Source of the DNA: Rhodococcus sp. CH91
Lineage (GTDB): Bacteria > Actinomycetota > Actinomycetes > Mycobacteriales > Mycobacteriaceae
Length of the DNA stretch: 64,000 nucleotides
Direction of reading: 5' to 3'
Assembly (NCBI RefSeq): GCF_022554085.1
Contig: NZ_JAKFYR010000002.1
Location: forward strand, 1 to 64,000
In this document: one piece after another, positions 55,053-64,000 of the stretch
How the letters are laid out: every line of letters begins with the position of its first letter
Numbering within the stretch: the stretch's first letter is position 1
Made by a program: the position numbers and the translations under genes
The notes under the pieces: generated by a model
Databases searched by the model: none
What the model was told of the DNA's origin: nothing
Seen by the model: only the letters and a program-made list of their open reading frames with translations

Positions 55053-55059
55053 GAGAGAC

Positions 55060-55065
55060 AGACTA
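55060..55065 (-). promoter_or_regulatory. Candidate leaderless -10 (TAGTCT) for orn
   Basis: TAGTCT on the minus strand is followed by 7 nt and the orn GTG. Confidence 0.45.
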
Positions 55066-55124
55066 GCCACCGGAGCCGCACCGACAAGGGCCGGTGTCGT
55101 GCGCGGCAAGCGGAAGCCCTCCTG

Positions 55125-56594
55125 TCACGCCTTCCCGGAGAGGGTGCGCGGTGCGGCCGTCCGGCCGGCCCGGCGCGCCGACGGAACGCGGTTCCGGTCG
55201 AGGGTCCGGCCTGGAGCGGCCGCCTCCCGTGCGGTGCCGCCGGAGGTGAAGTCGTGCCTCAGGAATGACTCGGGGGAGTCGTCGAGGATCTCCATCCACG
55301 GAGCCGGGAGAGGTGGTGCCACGGTGCCGGTCAGCGTCGACGCGTAGCTGTGGTTGCGGTACCCCATGATGTCGCGCTTCTTGTCCTTCTTCCACTGCTT
55401 GAACACCTCGGCCTGGCGTTCGACGTGGAATTCGGGATAGTCCGTGCGGTCGACGAGATCACGGATGTAGGCGGCCTGGAAGTCGATGTCCTCGGACGGC
55501 GACGACAGTGCCTCCTCGCGGGAACTCCAGAGGTCGATGTCCTTCTCCCGGGTCTCGAAGTCGGGAAGGGCGATCCGGCCCAGCATGACGTCCCGCGCGT
55601 ACCAGGCCTGGGCGTCGAACATGTTGAAGGTGAAGTACTGGTCCTGCATGCCCAGGTACATCAGTCGCGGATTGTCCTGGAAGAAGATCCCCTTGTAGAT
55701 GTTCCGGGGGTACAACCGGTTGCGGGTGCGCAGCGTCAGGTGGTCGGGCAGGAACGGGAAGTGGTGCTTGTATCCCGTGCACAGCACGATGGCGTCGACC
55801 TCGCGGCTGCTGCCGTCCTGGAAGTGCGCGGTATTGCCCTCGACATGCGTGAGGAGCGGAACCTCGGAGAACTGCTCGGGCCAGTCGTGACCCATCGGGG
55901 CGGTGCGATAGCTGAAGGTGACCTGCTCGGCTCCGTACTTGATGCACTGTGTCCCGATGTCCTCGGCCGAATAGCTGCTGCCGACGAGCAGGAGGCGCTT
56001 TCCGGTGAACTCACGGGCGTCACGGAAGTCGTGAGCGTGGAGTACTCGTCCGGGGAAGCGGTCGAGACCGTCGAAGTGGGGGGCGTTCGGGGTCGAGAAA
56101 TGGCCGGTCGCGACGACGACGTGGTCGAACTCCTCGGATTCGAGGACGTCGCGCTCGTGGTCCGCGACCGTGACGGTGAACTTCTGCGTCTCGTCGGACC
56201 AGTCGACCCAGCGCACCGCGGTGTTGAATCGAATGTATTTGCGCACATCGCTTTTCGCCACGCGCCCCATGATGTAGTCGAGGAGGACCGCGCGAGGCGG
56301 GTACGACGGGATCGGCCGGCCGAAGTGTTCCTCGAAGGAGTAGTCGGCGAACTCGAGGCATTCCTTCGGGCCGTTGGACCACAGGTATCGGTACATGCTG
56401 GCGTGGACCGGTTCACCGTTCTCGTCCAGGCCCGTGCGCCAGGTGTAGTTCCACATTCCACCCCAGTCCGGCTGCTTCTCGTAGCAGACGATGTCGGGGA
56501 TCTCTTCCAGACCGGCCTTCCGTGCGGCTTCGAATGCGCGCAGTTGCGCGAGTCCGCTGGGACCTGCTCCCAGAATGGCGATCTTGGACGTCAA
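55125..56594 (-). CDS. Flavin-containing monooxygenase, trimethylamine monooxygenase-like
   Basis: A 489-aa class B flavoprotein monooxygenase using FAD and NADPH. FAD motif GAGPSG (9-14), NADPH region [13 protein letters not shown], and the FMO signature [11 protein letters not shown] (FxGxxxHxxxF) are present. Segments [40 protein letters not shown] and [11 protein letters not shown] match bacterial trimethylamine monooxygenase (Tmm) as I recall it, so N- or S-oxidation of small amines such as trimethylamine is the best guess. The start is TTG 56594, 7 nt after AGGAGAG. The last ~45 residues (Arg/Ala-rich) extend beyond the usual Tmm end. No other methylamine-use genes are nearby. Confidence 0.85.
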   Translation of the reverse strand: MTSKIAILGAGPSGLAQLRAFEAARKAGLEEIPDIVCYEKQPDWGGMWNYTWRTGLDENGEPVHASMYRYLWSNGPKECLEFADYSFEEHFGRPIPSYPPRAVLLDYIMGRVAKSDVRKYIRFNTAVRWVDWSDETQKFTVTVADHERDVLESEEFDHVVVATGHFSTPNAPHFDGLDRFPGRVLHAHDFRDAREFTGKRLLLVGSSYSAEDIGTQCIKYGAEQVTFSYRTAPMGHDWPEQFSEVPLLTHVEGNTAHFQDGSSREVDAIVLCTGYKHHFPFLPDHLTLRTRNRLYPRNIYKGIFFQDNPRLMYLGMQDQYFTFNMFDAQAWYARDVMLGRIALPDFETREKDIDLWSSREEALSSPSEDIDFQAAYIRDLVDRTDYPEFHVERQAEVFKQWKKDKKRDIMGYRNHSYASTLTGTVAPPLPAPWMEILDDSPESFLRHDFTSGGTAREAAAPGRTLDRNRVPSARRAGRTAAPRTLSGKA

Positions 56595-56874
56595 TGTGTC
56601 TCTCCTGTGCTCGTGAAAATGTGTTGCGTAGTTCGTTGCTAGCACAGGTAATTGATTTTGCGAATGATCCTTGCTTCTCTCGAGCTGATGGATTCTCGCA
56701 CGGAACGCGCAGGTCACCCGAGGTTCCCGCACGGGTGGAATCGAGGCGGAAGCTGTGAGGGAAATCACTGTAATGCGACAATTCCGGCATGCGATACGAA
56801 TGGTCCTTCGGAGCGCCGACGGCCGGGTACCGTCGCGGATGGACACAGGCCGACGCCGAAGGGGGGGGCGAGGC

Positions 56875-58407
56875 ATGACCGGCAATCCGAAGATCTCCGC
56901 TGCGGCCATCGCGTCCGGATACGAGGTGATCGGTGAGGCACTCGAGCTGGGAACGGTCGTACTGGACGGCGTCGCCGATCCGTACGCTCCGGTACGCATC
57001 CCGCTCGCGACGCTCGACCGGCACGTCCTCGTCGCCGGCGCCACCGGCACGGGCAAGACCGCGACATTGCAGGTGGTGGCGGAACAGCTGTCGTCGGCAG
57101 GGATCCCGGTCGTGATGGCGGACATCCGGTCCGACCTCTCGGGTCTCTCGGCCGCCGGAGAGCCCGCCGAGGCCGTGCTCACCCGGGCGGGCGATACCGG
57201 CGACGAATCGTGGACCCCGACCGGATATCGGGTGTCCTTCTATTCGCTCGGCGCCGACGGCGTCGGTATCCCGGTCCGCGCCACCGTCACGTCGTTCGGG
57301 CCCATCCTGCTGTCGAAGGTTCTCGGACTCGAGGCCGACCCCGAATCCGTCCTCGGTCTCGTCTTCCGCTGGGCCGACCGCCACGGGTTTCCGCTGCTCG
57401 ACCTTGCCGACCTGCGCCAGGTCATCCGGCACCTGACGAGCGACGAGGGGCGCGGCGAACTCGTCACCCTGTCGCCCGAGTCCGTCGCCCCGATCCTCCG
57501 CGCCGTCGCCGACCTCGAGAGCACAGGAGGTGCCGGGATCTTCGGGGAGCCGGAACTCGAGATCGAGGACCTGCTGCGGGTGATCGACGGGCACGGCACG
57601 ATCCATCTGTTCGAGTTCGGCGCTGCCGCCGGTCGCCCCGTCCTGTACTCGACATTTCTCCTGTGGCTGCTCGCGGATCTCTTCCAGGTCCTGCCGGAGG
57701 TCGGCGACGTCGACAAGCCCCGGCTCGTCCTCGTCCTCGACGACGCCCACCTGCTCTTCACCGACGCGTCGGAGGCCTTCCTGCAACAGGTCGAACAGAC
57801 CATCGATGTCATCCGTTCCAGGGGCGTCGGGCTGGTCTTCTGCACGCCGCTACCCACCGGCATCCCCGGGAGCGTGCTGGCGCGACTCGGCGCGCGGGTG
57901 CAGCATGCCCTGCGCACCGACACGCCCGAGGACCGGCACGCGCTCGCGGAGGTCGTGCGTACCTTCCCGGAGACGGACGCCTACGACCTGACGGAAGCGC
58001 TGGCCGGGCTCGACACCGGCGAAGCCATCGTCACGGTCCTGTCGGAGGTAGGTGCGCCCACACCCGTCGCCTGGACCCGCCTGCGCGCACCACGCTCCCT
58101 GATAGGGACGGTGGGGGAGAGCGCGATGCGCGCATCGGCGCAGGCGAACTCGCTCTACGGCAAATACGGTCGCGTCATCGACCGGGAATCGGCTTACGAG
58201 AAGCTCACCGCGTCGGTCGTGGGGGCGACGGACGTCGAACCCGCCTCCGAGCTCTCACCGGACACCGCGACCACGGGCGAGCCGTCCGTCGTGGAACGGG
58301 TCCTCGGCAGTGCGGTGCATCGCAGCTTCCTGCGATCGTCGGCGTCCACGGCCGGACGAGAGATCGACCGGAGCCTGTTCGGCGCGGGCCGTCGCCGACG
58401 GCGGTGA
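56875..58407 (+). CDS. HerA-like/DUF853 ATPase
   Basis: A 510-aa cytoplasmic P-loop ATPase in the Rv2510c position. Walker A is [13 protein letters not shown] (~55), and Walker B reads [12 protein letters not shown]. The DUF853 family is related to the FtsK/HerA DNA-pumping ATPases. The C-terminus is basic (GAGRRRRR). The start at ATG 56875 ([18 protein letters not shown]) follows a long G-run that can act as ribosome site. The frame extends to 56755 without homology. The 280-bp gap to the divergent FMO gene shows nothing else I can support. Its stop lies in the first copy of a 26-bp tandem repeat. Confidence 0.85.
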   Translation: MTGNPKISAAAIASGYEVIGEALELGTVVLDGVADPYAPVRIPLATLDRHVLVAGATGTGKTATLQVVAEQLSSAGIPVVMADIRSDLSGLSAAGEPAEAVLTRAGDTGDESWTPTGYRVSFYSLGADGVGIPVRATVTSFGPILLSKVLGLEADPESVLGLVFRWADRHGFPLLDLADLRQVIRHLTSDEGRGELVTLSPESVAPILRAVADLESTGGAGIFGEPELEIEDLLRVIDGHGTIHLFEFGAAAGRPVLYSTFLLWLLADLFQVLPEVGDVDKPRLVLVLDDAHLLFTDASEAFLQQVEQTIDVIRSRGVGLVFCTPLPTGIPGSVLARLGARVQHALRTDTPEDRHALAEVVRTFPETDAYDLTEALAGLDTGEAIVTVLSEVGAPTPVAWTRLRAPRSLIGTVGESAMRASAQANSLYGKYGRVIDRESAYEKLTASVVGATDVEPASELSPDTATTGEPSVVERVLGSAVHRSFLRSSASTAGREIDRSLFGAGRRRRR

Positions 58408-58460
58408 GAACGGGCCGTCGCCGACGGCGGTGAGAACGGCCCGTCGCCGACGGCGGTGAC
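58386..58460. repeat. 26-bp tandem repeat, about three copies, each with a palindrome
   Basis: Copies at 58386-58411 and 58412-58437 are identical; a third, partial copy (58438-58460) has one mismatch. Each contains CCGTCGCCGACGG, able to fold as a hairpin with a 1-nt centre. The first copy encodes the Arg-rich end and stop of the HerA-like gene; the others fill the gap to the convergent cmrA stop. Confidence 0.9.
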
Positions 58461-58462
58461 GT

Positions 58463-59269
58463 TCAGTTGCCGCCGAGCTTCTTGTAGAACGCGCCGGCGA
58501 TCGGTGCGGAGATCGAACGCGGAGCGAACTGCCCCGCCGCAGACATCGCCTTGCTGATCACACCGGGAACGATCCGCATCCGGTTCGCCGCGAGCGCATC
58601 GAGCGATACCTTCGCTGTGTGTTCGCTCGAGATCCACAGGAAGTCGGGCACGAGCTTGTCGACGATCGACGCCTCCGCGGGATCGGGCTCCTCGGTACGC
58701 ACCGGGCCGGGTGCGAGCAGCGTGACGTGCACACCGGTGCCCTTGAGTTCGCCGCGCAGCGACTCGGAGAAGGTGTTGACGAACGCCTTCGTCGCAGCGT
58801 AGGTGGCATTGTTGGGAATCGGCATGTTGCCCGCTGCCGAACCCACCATGAGGATCGCGCCCGAATTCCGTTCCACCATTCCGGGAAGCACCGCGAGCGT
58901 GAGGTCGTGGACGGCGACGGCATTGAGTTCGACCTGCGCGCGCTCGTACCCGGGGTCGAGCTCCGCGACGGCACCGAAGGTGGCGATCCCGGCGTTGTTG
59001 CACAGGATGCTGATGCGGCGGCGGCCGAGTTCGTCGACGAGGGGTCTCCGCGCGTCGCGATCGGACAGATCGCACGCGCGCACCTCGACGGTCACGCCGT
59101 GCTTCGCGCGCAGGGTTTCGGCGAGGGCTTCCATCACCTCGCCGCGACGGGCGACGAGGATCAGCGAGTGGCCGCGGGCGGCGAGCTCGGTGGCGAGGGC
59201 CTCACCGATGCCGGAGGACGCTCCGGTGACGACGGCACGGGCATCGGGATGGGGATTCGGCAGAGTCAC
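58463..59269 (-). CDS. cmrA: Mycolate reductase CmrA-like short-chain dehydrogenase
   Basis: A 268-aa Rossmann-fold SDR. NADPH motif TGASSGIG (~15-22), NNAG, catalytic YAATK and a C-terminal tail SKAMSAAGQFAPRSIS are present. It occupies the position of M. tuberculosis Rv2509 between the DUF853 and MFS genes; Rv2509/CmrA reduces the beta-keto group of nascent mycolates on trehalose to give mature mycolic acid. GTG 59269 begins at the family N-terminus. Role is assigned by similarity and synteny; a generic SDR role is the alternative. Confidence 0.85.
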   Translation of the reverse strand: MTLPNPHPDARAVVTGASSGIGEALATELAARGHSLILVARRGEVMEALAETLRAKHGVTVEVRACDLSDRDARRPLVDELGRRRISILCNNAGIATFGAVAELDPGYERAQVELNAVAVHDLTLAVLPGMVERNSGAILMVGSAAGNMPIPNNATYAATKAFVNTFSESLRGELKGTGVHVTLLAPGPVRTEEPDPAEASIVDKLVPDFLWISSEHTAKVSLDALAANRMRIVPGVISKAMSAAGQFAPRSISAPIAGAFYKKLGGN

Positions 59270-59361
59270 AGTGGGTCAGCGTAGCGGCAGGGCTTTCGGG
59301 CTCTCCTACACAGCCGGGCAGCATTGTGGACTCGGGTGGTGCCGCGAACTCGCCGGAAGCC

Positions 59362-59367
59362 TAGGCT
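59362..59367 (+). promoter_or_regulatory. Candidate leaderless -10 (TAGGCT) for the MFS gene
   Basis: TAGGCT is followed by 7 nt and the ATG at 59375. Confidence 0.45.
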
Positions 59368-59374
59368 CCGGAAC

Positions 59375-60712
59375 ATGACCGAGTACACGCGCACGGCGGG
59401 TGAAGCAGGCCACGGCCAGGCCGCGACGCGTCGTCAGGTCCTCGCCTGGGGGCTGTGGGACTGGGGCTCGGCGGCGTTCAACGCGGTGATCCTGACGTTC
59501 GTGTTCTCCGTTTATCTCACCGATTCCGTGGGCAAGGACCTGCCCGGGGGTATCTCGGCGAGCACCTGGCTCGGCTGGTCGCTCGGCATCGCCGGGTTCG
59601 TCATCGCGGTCACCGCGCCGGTGTTCGGGCAGCGCTTCGACGCGGCCGGACGGCGGAAGTGGTCGCTCGGTCTGCTCACGGCAGTCACCGTCACCGCGAT
59701 GGCGGCGATGTATTTCGTTCGCGACGACTACCACTATCTGTGGCTGGGCCTCGTGCTGCTCGGTGTTGCGTCCGTGATGTCGGAACTGGCGCAGGTTCCG
59801 TACAACTCGATGCTGCGGCAGGTGTCGACGCAGGAGAACATCGGCCGGGTGTCGGGCTTCGGCTGGTCGATGGGCTATTTCGGCGGCATCGTGCTGCTGT
59901 TGTCGTGCTACGCCGGGTTCATCGCCGGCGACGGTGACAGGCGGGGGCTGCTCGACGTGCCGACCGCGGAGGGCACCAACATCCGGCTCGTGGCCCTGCT
60001 CGCGGCAGTGTGGTTCGCGGTCTTCGCCGTGCCCGTGCTGCTCTCCGTACCGGAGAAGCCCGTCACGAAGGCGGACGTCACCCGCCATGCCGGTTTCGTG
60101 GAGTCCTACCGGGTGCTGTGGGGCGATCTTCGCGAGTTGTGGCGGACGGATCGTCGCACCATCTGGTTTCTCGGCGCATCCGCGCTGTTCCGGGACGGTC
60201 TCGCGGGTGTGTTCACCTTCGGTGCGGTCCTCGCGGTCACCGTCTACGGGATCGGGACGGGAGATGTTCTGCTCTTCGGTGTCGCCGCGAACGTCGTCTC
60301 CGCGCTCGGAGCACTTCTGGCCGGGCGGGTGGACGACAGGATCGGGCCCAAGGCCGTGATCGTGGGTTCACTCGTCTCGATGATCGCGACCGGCATCGTG
60401 CTTCTCGTGGTCTCGGGACCGGGGATGTTCTGGATATTCGGTCTCGTGCTGTGCCTGTTCGTCGGTCCGGCACAGTCGTCGGCGCGTACCTTCCTCGCGC
60501 GTATCACCCCTCCCGGCCGGGAAGGACAGATGTTCGGTCTCTACGCGACGACCGGCCGCGCGGTGTCGTTCCTCGCACCGACCCTGTTCGGTTTCTTCGC
60601 ATGGTGGTTCGGTACCGACCGGGCCGGGATCGTGGGGTTGCTGGTCGTGCTCGCCGCCGGTCTGGCAGCGCTGCTCGCTGTGCGCTCTCCGGAGATGTCC
60701 CCGAGATCCTGA
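59375..60712 (+). CDS. MFS transporter, UMF1/Atg22-like
   Basis: A 445-aa integral membrane transporter with about 12 helices. The opening LAWGLWDWGSAAFNAVILTF and the loop AGRRKWSLGLL are typical of the UMF1 family related to yeast Atg22, which moves amino acids. It lies in the Rv2508c position next to cmrA. Substrate unknown. ATG 59375 is supported by TAGGCT 7 nt upstream. Confidence 0.9.
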   Translation: MTEYTRTAGEAGHGQAATRRQVLAWGLWDWGSAAFNAVILTFVFSVYLTDSVGKDLPGGISASTWLGWSLGIAGFVIAVTAPVFGQRFDAAGRRKWSLGLLTAVTVTAMAAMYFVRDDYHYLWLGLVLLGVASVMSELAQVPYNSMLRQVSTQENIGRVSGFGWSMGYFGGIVLLLSCYAGFIAGDGDRRGLLDVPTAEGTNIRLVALLAAVWFAVFAVPVLLSVPEKPVTKADVTRHAGFVESYRVLWGDLRELWRTDRRTIWFLGASALFRDGLAGVFTFGAVLAVTVYGIGTGDVLLFGVAANVVSALGALLAGRVDDRIGPKAVIVGSLVSMIATGIVLLVVSGPGMFWIFGLVLCLFVGPAQSSARTFLARITPPGREGQMFGLYATTGRAVSFLAPTLFGFFAWWFGTDRAGIVGLLVVLAAGLAALLAVRSPEMSPRS

Positions 60713-60718
60713 CCGTGC

Positions 60719-61612
60719 TCAGTCGCCGAGTTCGGCGAGCACCCGATCCGCGGCGTTGTGGTGGCCGGCAGCGTTGGGATGCAGCGGGATCGCGCCGGCG
60801 GTGACCTGCAGACCCTCCATCCACCGATTGTCGGGATCGGCACACGCGTCATGCCCCCGGGTCGAGTCACGAAGGTCGACGTAATCCACACCGGCGGCCT
60901 CGGCCTGCTCACGCATGACCGTGTTCAGCCGGTCGATCTTCGCCTGTAGATAGGTCGCATCGTCCGGCCAGATGCGTTGCTGCGGGAAACAACCACCGTC
61001 GCGGATCCCGGTGGGGTACCCGACGAGGACGATGCGGGCATCCGGGGAGCGACGCCGGATCTCGTCCACCACTGTGTCGTAGGTGGGAGCGAAGGTGTCG
61101 ATCGCCTCGTCGAATCGGTCGGTGCCGCCGGCGGTGTTCGTGACCGCACACGACGCGCCCTGCGGTGGTGCCGCCAGATTGACGCACCCGAGTGCCAGTT
61201 GGACGAGACCGATGTCGTTGCCACCGATGCCCACGGTCACGAGCTCGGTGTCGGTTCGGAGCGCGTCGTACTGGGGAGGCACCGTCGCGCCCCCGAAGGT
61301 GGTCTGCGGGAGCGTGAAAGCGGTCGAGTCCGCGGCGCTGCACGAGACGTCGACGAAATCGGTGATCGCGAGTTCGGCGGCGACGAGCGTCGGATAGTTG
61401 CTTCCCGACCGCCCGCACGGGTCGCCCTGGGTCTGTGGAGGGATGCCGGGTCCGGCGGTGAAGGAGTCGCCCAGCGCGACGTACGAGTCGTAACCCTCCA
61501 GTGGGGTCGCCTCCGGGGTGTCGGCGGCACACCCGGCGGTTCCCGCCATGACGAACACCACTGCGGCGCATGCGCCGAGGCCCGATCTGCTGAACAGTGC
61601 CGGAATGTGCAC
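60719..61612 (-). CDS. SGNH/GDSL-family hydrolase lipoprotein
   Basis: An exported 297-aa esterase/lipase-like protein. The signal peptide ends in lipobox AGTAGC (Cys28). SGNH blocks are YVALGDSFTAG (Ser), the Gly/Asn blocks VTVGIGGNDIG, and the terminal IPLHPNAAGHHNAADR (Asp/His). Cysteine pairs such as DPCGRSGS and VDVSCSAADS suggest disulfides. GTG 61612 is used. Convergent with the MFS gene (6 nt apart). Similar to Streptomyces SGNH lipases; natural substrate unknown. Confidence 0.9.
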   Translation of the reverse strand: MHIPALFSRSGLGACAAVVFVMAGTAGCAADTPEATPLEGYDSYVALGDSFTAGPGIPPQTQGDPCGRSGSNYPTLVAAELAITDFVDVSCSAADSTAFTLPQTTFGGATVPPQYDALRTDTELVTVGIGGNDIGLVQLALGCVNLAAPPQGASCAVTNTAGGTDRFDEAIDTFAPTYDTVVDEIRRRSPDARIVLVGYPTGIRDGGCFPQQRIWPDDATYLQAKIDRLNTVMREQAEAAGVDYVDLRDSTRGHDACADPDNRWMEGLQVTAGAIPLHPNAAGHHNAADRVLAELGD

Positions 61613-61680
61613 GGAGGACCTCGACTTCTCCCGGGGTGCGTGAATTCGAGGCTACATCGGCGCCGGCCGGCGCCGCGGCA

Positions 61681-62502
61681 TCACGCCTTGAAGTACACCA
61701 CCTGATGGGAGGTGGCGAGCAGCGCGCCGTCGCGTCCCCACAGATGCGCGCTCTGATCGAAGAAGCCCTCTCCGAAGCGGTGGGCGCGCGCGGTGGCGAG
61801 GAGAGGCTCGGTGCCCTGAGCGGCCACGGTTCCGGCACCGGCGTGGTAGTAGATCGTCAGGGAAACCGTCCCGGCGGGCACGGCCTTGCCCAGACGCAGG
61901 AACGCACGCGGATAGAAGATGTCGCACATCGCGGTCAACGAGGCGAAATCGAGAGGCCGGGCAGGGACGTCGTCCACCCACAGGGTGGAGGTGGAGTCGG
62001 AGTTCTCGGCACTTCCCTCGGCGGGGACCGCACCGTCGGTGAACCGCATCCGGTAGTTGCGCGCCCATGCGATGTAGTCGGGAAGCGGCGTCGGTTCGAT
62101 CGAGTCGGCGACGGGCACAGCAGGTGCGCTCACCTCTGTCGACGACCAGGTGGGACGGCGCAGGCCGAAGACCGCTGTCGCGGTGGTGGTGACCTCCCCG
62201 GCCTGGGCGAGTTCGACCGACCAGTGCTGGGTGGAGCGGTTCGTGCGCACCGGCCGCACCGTGATGTCGAACGGCCCGTCGGCGATCGGACCGGCGAAGT
62301 TGACCGTCAAGGAGATCGGGCTGCCGAGCACCTCGGGATGCCGTTCGATCGCCCGCAGCACGGTTGCGGCGGTGACGCCACCGAACGGTCCGACCATGTT
62401 CGCGTAGGCCGGGTGGGTGTGCCCCTCGGTGTGGTCCTCACGGACCGGGAACAGGTCGACGGCGGCGTCGAAGGCATGTGTGGTCACCGAGGTGTCGGTC
62501 AT
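61681..62502 (-). CDS. Acyl-CoA thioesterase (double hot-dog)
   Basis: A 273-aa cytosolic protein with two hot-dog domains (TesB-like). The N-terminal half reads HTHPAYANMVGPFGGVTAAT and ISLTVNFAGPIADGPFDITV; the C-terminal half ends RFGEGFFDQSAHLWGRDGAL followed by LATSHQ. It should hydrolyse acyl-CoAs to free acids and CoA. ATG 62502 follows GAGGAG. An alpha/beta-hydrolase gene lies 87 nt upstream on the same strand. Confidence 0.87.
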   Translation of the reverse strand: MTDTSVTTHAFDAAVDLFPVREDHTEGHTHPAYANMVGPFGGVTAATVLRAIERHPEVLGSPISLTVNFAGPIADGPFDITVRPVRTNRSTQHWSVELAQAGEVTTTATAVFGLRRPTWSSTEVSAPAVPVADSIEPTPLPDYIAWARNYRMRFTDGAVPAEGSAENSDSTSTLWVDDVPARPLDFASLTAMCDIFYPRAFLRLGKAVPAGTVSLTIYYHAGAGTVAAQGTEPLLATARAHRFGEGFFDQSAHLWGRDGALLATSHQVVYFKA

Positions 62503-62589
62503 GGCAGGGCTCCTCGAAGCAACGGGGTCGTTCGCACTGGGCGACCGGAGGTCGCGGCTACATTCTTGCGCGACATGCTCGGATTGTCG

Positions 62590-63423
62590 TCACGCGGTTC
62601 CGCGCCGTCGTACGGCATCCGCAACCTCGCGGGGCGCCTCCTCCGGGATCCAGTGCGAGACGTCCGGGAGAACCACGAATTCGTAATCGGCATCCACGAA
62701 TTCGCCGCACCGCTCGGCGCCGGCCCGTGCGATCGCCGTGTCGCCGGTGCTCCAGATGTAGGTGGTGGGCACCCGGACGACAGGAGTCGCATCCAGATCG
62801 CGGGTCATCGCTCGGTACCAGTTCAGGGTGGCGGTGAGCGCACCGGGAGCCGCCAGCGTCGCCACGTAATGATCGACGGCATCGCGGCCCACGCTGGGCG
62901 CGAACATGGCTCGCAAACGTCTCGCGTCGTCGGCGAGAAGGAGGTTCTCCGCCTTGCCCTCCTCGCGGAACACACGGATGTACGACGCGCGTTCGCGCTG
63001 GTCGTCGTCCTCCCGCAGCGCCCACCCGTAGGCGGCGAGATGGGGAATCGACAGCGCAGTGAGGGTCGAGATGCGGTCGGGATGGTGGGCTGCGAGATAC
63101 CACGCCACCGCCGCTCCCCAGTCGTGTCCGACGAGGTGCACCCGGTCGATCCCGAACTCGTCGAGCAGGCCGAGTACGTCCCCGGCGAGGGCCGGCATGC
63201 CGTAGTGGTCCACTCCCACCGGCCGGGCGCCGGGAGAGTATCCGCGCTGGTCGGGTGCGACGACACGGAAACCGTGCTCGACGAGCAGCCGCGCCACCGA
63301 CGTCCAGCTGCGCGAGGTCTGGGGAAAGCCGTGCAGGAGCACGACGGGGGTTCCGTCCGGTGGGCCTGCCACGCGAACGTCGAAGGTCAGCTCGTCGTAC
63401 CCGGCGGGCCCGGTCTCTGCCAT
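62590..63423 (-). CDS. Alpha/beta hydrolase, epoxide-hydrolase-like
   Basis: A 277-aa hydrolase. Oxyanion motif LLHGFPQTSRSW, nucleophile elbow VGHDWGAAVAW with Asp in place of Ser, an acidic residue in TYIWSTGDTAI and His in LPDVSHWIPEE match the epoxide hydrolase/haloalkane dehalogenase group. ATG 63423 is preferred to 63432 because TAACGT lies 7 nt before it. Substrate unknown. Confidence 0.88.
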   Translation of the reverse strand: MAETGPAGYDELTFDVRVAGPPDGTPVVLLHGFPQTSRSWTSVARLLVEHGFRVVAPDQRGYSPGARPVGVDHYGMPALAGDVLGLLDEFGIDRVHLVGHDWGAAVAWYLAAHHPDRISTLTALSIPHLAAYGWALREDDDQRERASYIRVFREEGKAENLLLADDARRLRAMFAPSVGRDAVDHYVATLAAPGALTATLNWYRAMTRDLDATPVVRVPTTYIWSTGDTAIARAGAERCGEFVDADYEFVVLPDVSHWIPEEAPREVADAVRRRGTA

Positions 63424-63430
63424 GGGAACC

Positions 63431-63436
63431 ACGTTA
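63431..63436 (-). promoter_or_regulatory. Candidate leaderless -10 (TAACGT)
   Basis: TAACGT on the minus strand is followed by 7 nt and the ATG of the alpha/beta-hydrolase gene. Confidence 0.42.
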
Positions 63437-63493
63437 CGGAAAGGCGCGTGCCTCCGACACGATTTCCCGTGCGCGCCGGTCGCGGCAGGGAGT

Positions 63494-64000
63494 TCACCGC
63501 GGCTTCCGGGTCGTGCGCCCGGGTTTCCATGCCGCTGTTCCGAGCAGGATCAGGCGCATCTGCTTCTCTCCGCGGGTGACCACGTCCGCTTCCTGCTCGC
63601 TGCCGGCACGGTCGACCGCGAGCAGATCGAGGACGAAATCGAGCATCGCGGTCACCAGGAGGTCCGCCGCCATCTCGAGGTCGTCGAATTCCCAGTTCTC
63701 GAGTCCGGGCGCGCGGCCCAGGTCGGCTGCCAGTTCGCTCGTCAGCAGACGCAGTTCGACGGAGATCGCGGATGCGACCTGGGGTAGCCCGCCGTGGCGT
63801 TCGCGTGCCAGGAAGCGGAAGGCCGCCTTGTGTGCCCGCACCTGCTGGACCAGGACGTCCAGAGACTGGCGTGCGCCCGCAGGGCCGGGTGTGCGCCGCG
63901 CCTCCCGTAGGAGGCGACGCAGCACGCGCATCGTGTCGGCCGCGAGGGTGACACCGAGTTCGTCCATGGAGGAGAAGTGCCGATAGAACGCCGTGGGCAC
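63494..64000 (-). CDS. TetR-family regulator, N-terminus beyond window
   Basis: The last 168 residues of a TetR protein. The visible part starts in the recognition helix (VPTAFYRHFSSMDELGVTLA) and continues through a helical ligand domain ending in KPGRTTRKPR. The beginning, including most of the helix-turn-helix, lies to the right of position 64000. An internal ATG should not be taken as the start. It is in the Rv2506 position and may regulate nearby lipid genes (inference). Confidence 0.88.
   Translation of the reverse strand: MPTAFYRHFSSMDELGVTLAADTMRVLRRLLREARRTPGPAGARQSLDVLVQQVRAHKAAFRFLARERHGGLPQVASAISVELRLLTSELAADLGRAPGLENWEFDDLEMAADLLVTAMLDFVLDLLAVDRAGSEQEADVVTRGEKQMRLILLGTAAWKPGRTTRKPR

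Noticed and set aside
58386-58460. CRISPR-like repeats
   Set aside because: The units are directly adjacent with no spacers, and no cas genes are present.

Overview
The window is high-GC actinobacterial DNA, most likely from a Rhodococcus or a close relative in the Mycobacteriales. The evidence is a single-chain type I fatty acid synthase with its own AcpS, a mycolate reductase (CmrA-like), the GlgE alpha-glucan pathway, NucS mismatch repair, many GTG starts and gene order shared with Mycobacterium tuberculosis. M. tuberculosis comparisons are from memory, not from a search.

Layout. 1-3343: terminator, then a four-gene amino-acid-type ABC importer best matched to ectoine/hydroxyectoine uptake (ehuBCDA). 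3348-30276: a block that follows M. tuberculosis Rv1320c-Rv1341. It holds a membrane adenylate cyclase, nucS, a small zinc-ribbon-like protein, a TPR-like protein, a MerR regulator fused to sliding-clamp domains, a DivIVA-like coiled coil, methylmalonyl-CoA epimerase, a thiolase, a thioredoxin-TPR protein, a zinc metallopeptidase, glgB, glgE, a tiny hydrophobic peptide gene, glgP, dinG, pncA, pncB, clpS, a DUF2017 protein, a DmpA-type peptidase, a rhomboid protease, a cAMP phosphodiesterase-like metallo-hydrolase, rph and rdgB. 30273-32754: DUF3349 protein and a divergent TetR/DUF2236 pair. 32843-37132: a stress-signalling cassette with an RsbW-like kinase, an RsbV-like STAS protein, a receiver-PP2C phosphatase, a CHASE3 histidine kinase and a receiver. 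37207-38150: two small membrane proteins (Rv1342c/Rv1343c-like) and tRNA-Leu. 38168-38664: a frameshifted HNH endonuclease gene.

39065-64000 follows a second M. tuberculosis region (about Rv2524c back to Rv2506): fas, acpS, a TetR regulator, an M20 peptidase, bcp, a DUF3618 protein, tRNA-Lys, an L,D-transpeptidase, a decayed secretory lipase, tRNA-His, orn, a trimethylamine-monooxygenase-like flavoprotein, a HerA-like ATPase, cmrA, an MFS transporter, an SGNH lipoprotein, a thioesterase, an alpha/beta hydrolase and a TetR gene cut by the right edge. The two blocks meet at tRNA-Leu/HNH.

The genes serve envelope lipid synthesis (fas, acpS, cmrA), alpha-glucan turnover (glgE, glgB, glgP), NAD salvage (pncA, pncB), genome maintenance (nucS, dinG, rdgB), RNA turnover (rph, orn), proteolysis (clpS, rhomboid, DmpA) and stress signalling. 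Twelve genes have a TANNNT hexamer ending exactly 6-7 nt before the start codon, the arrangement expected of leaderless actinobacterial mRNAs. I see no CRISPR array, insertion sequence or prophage.
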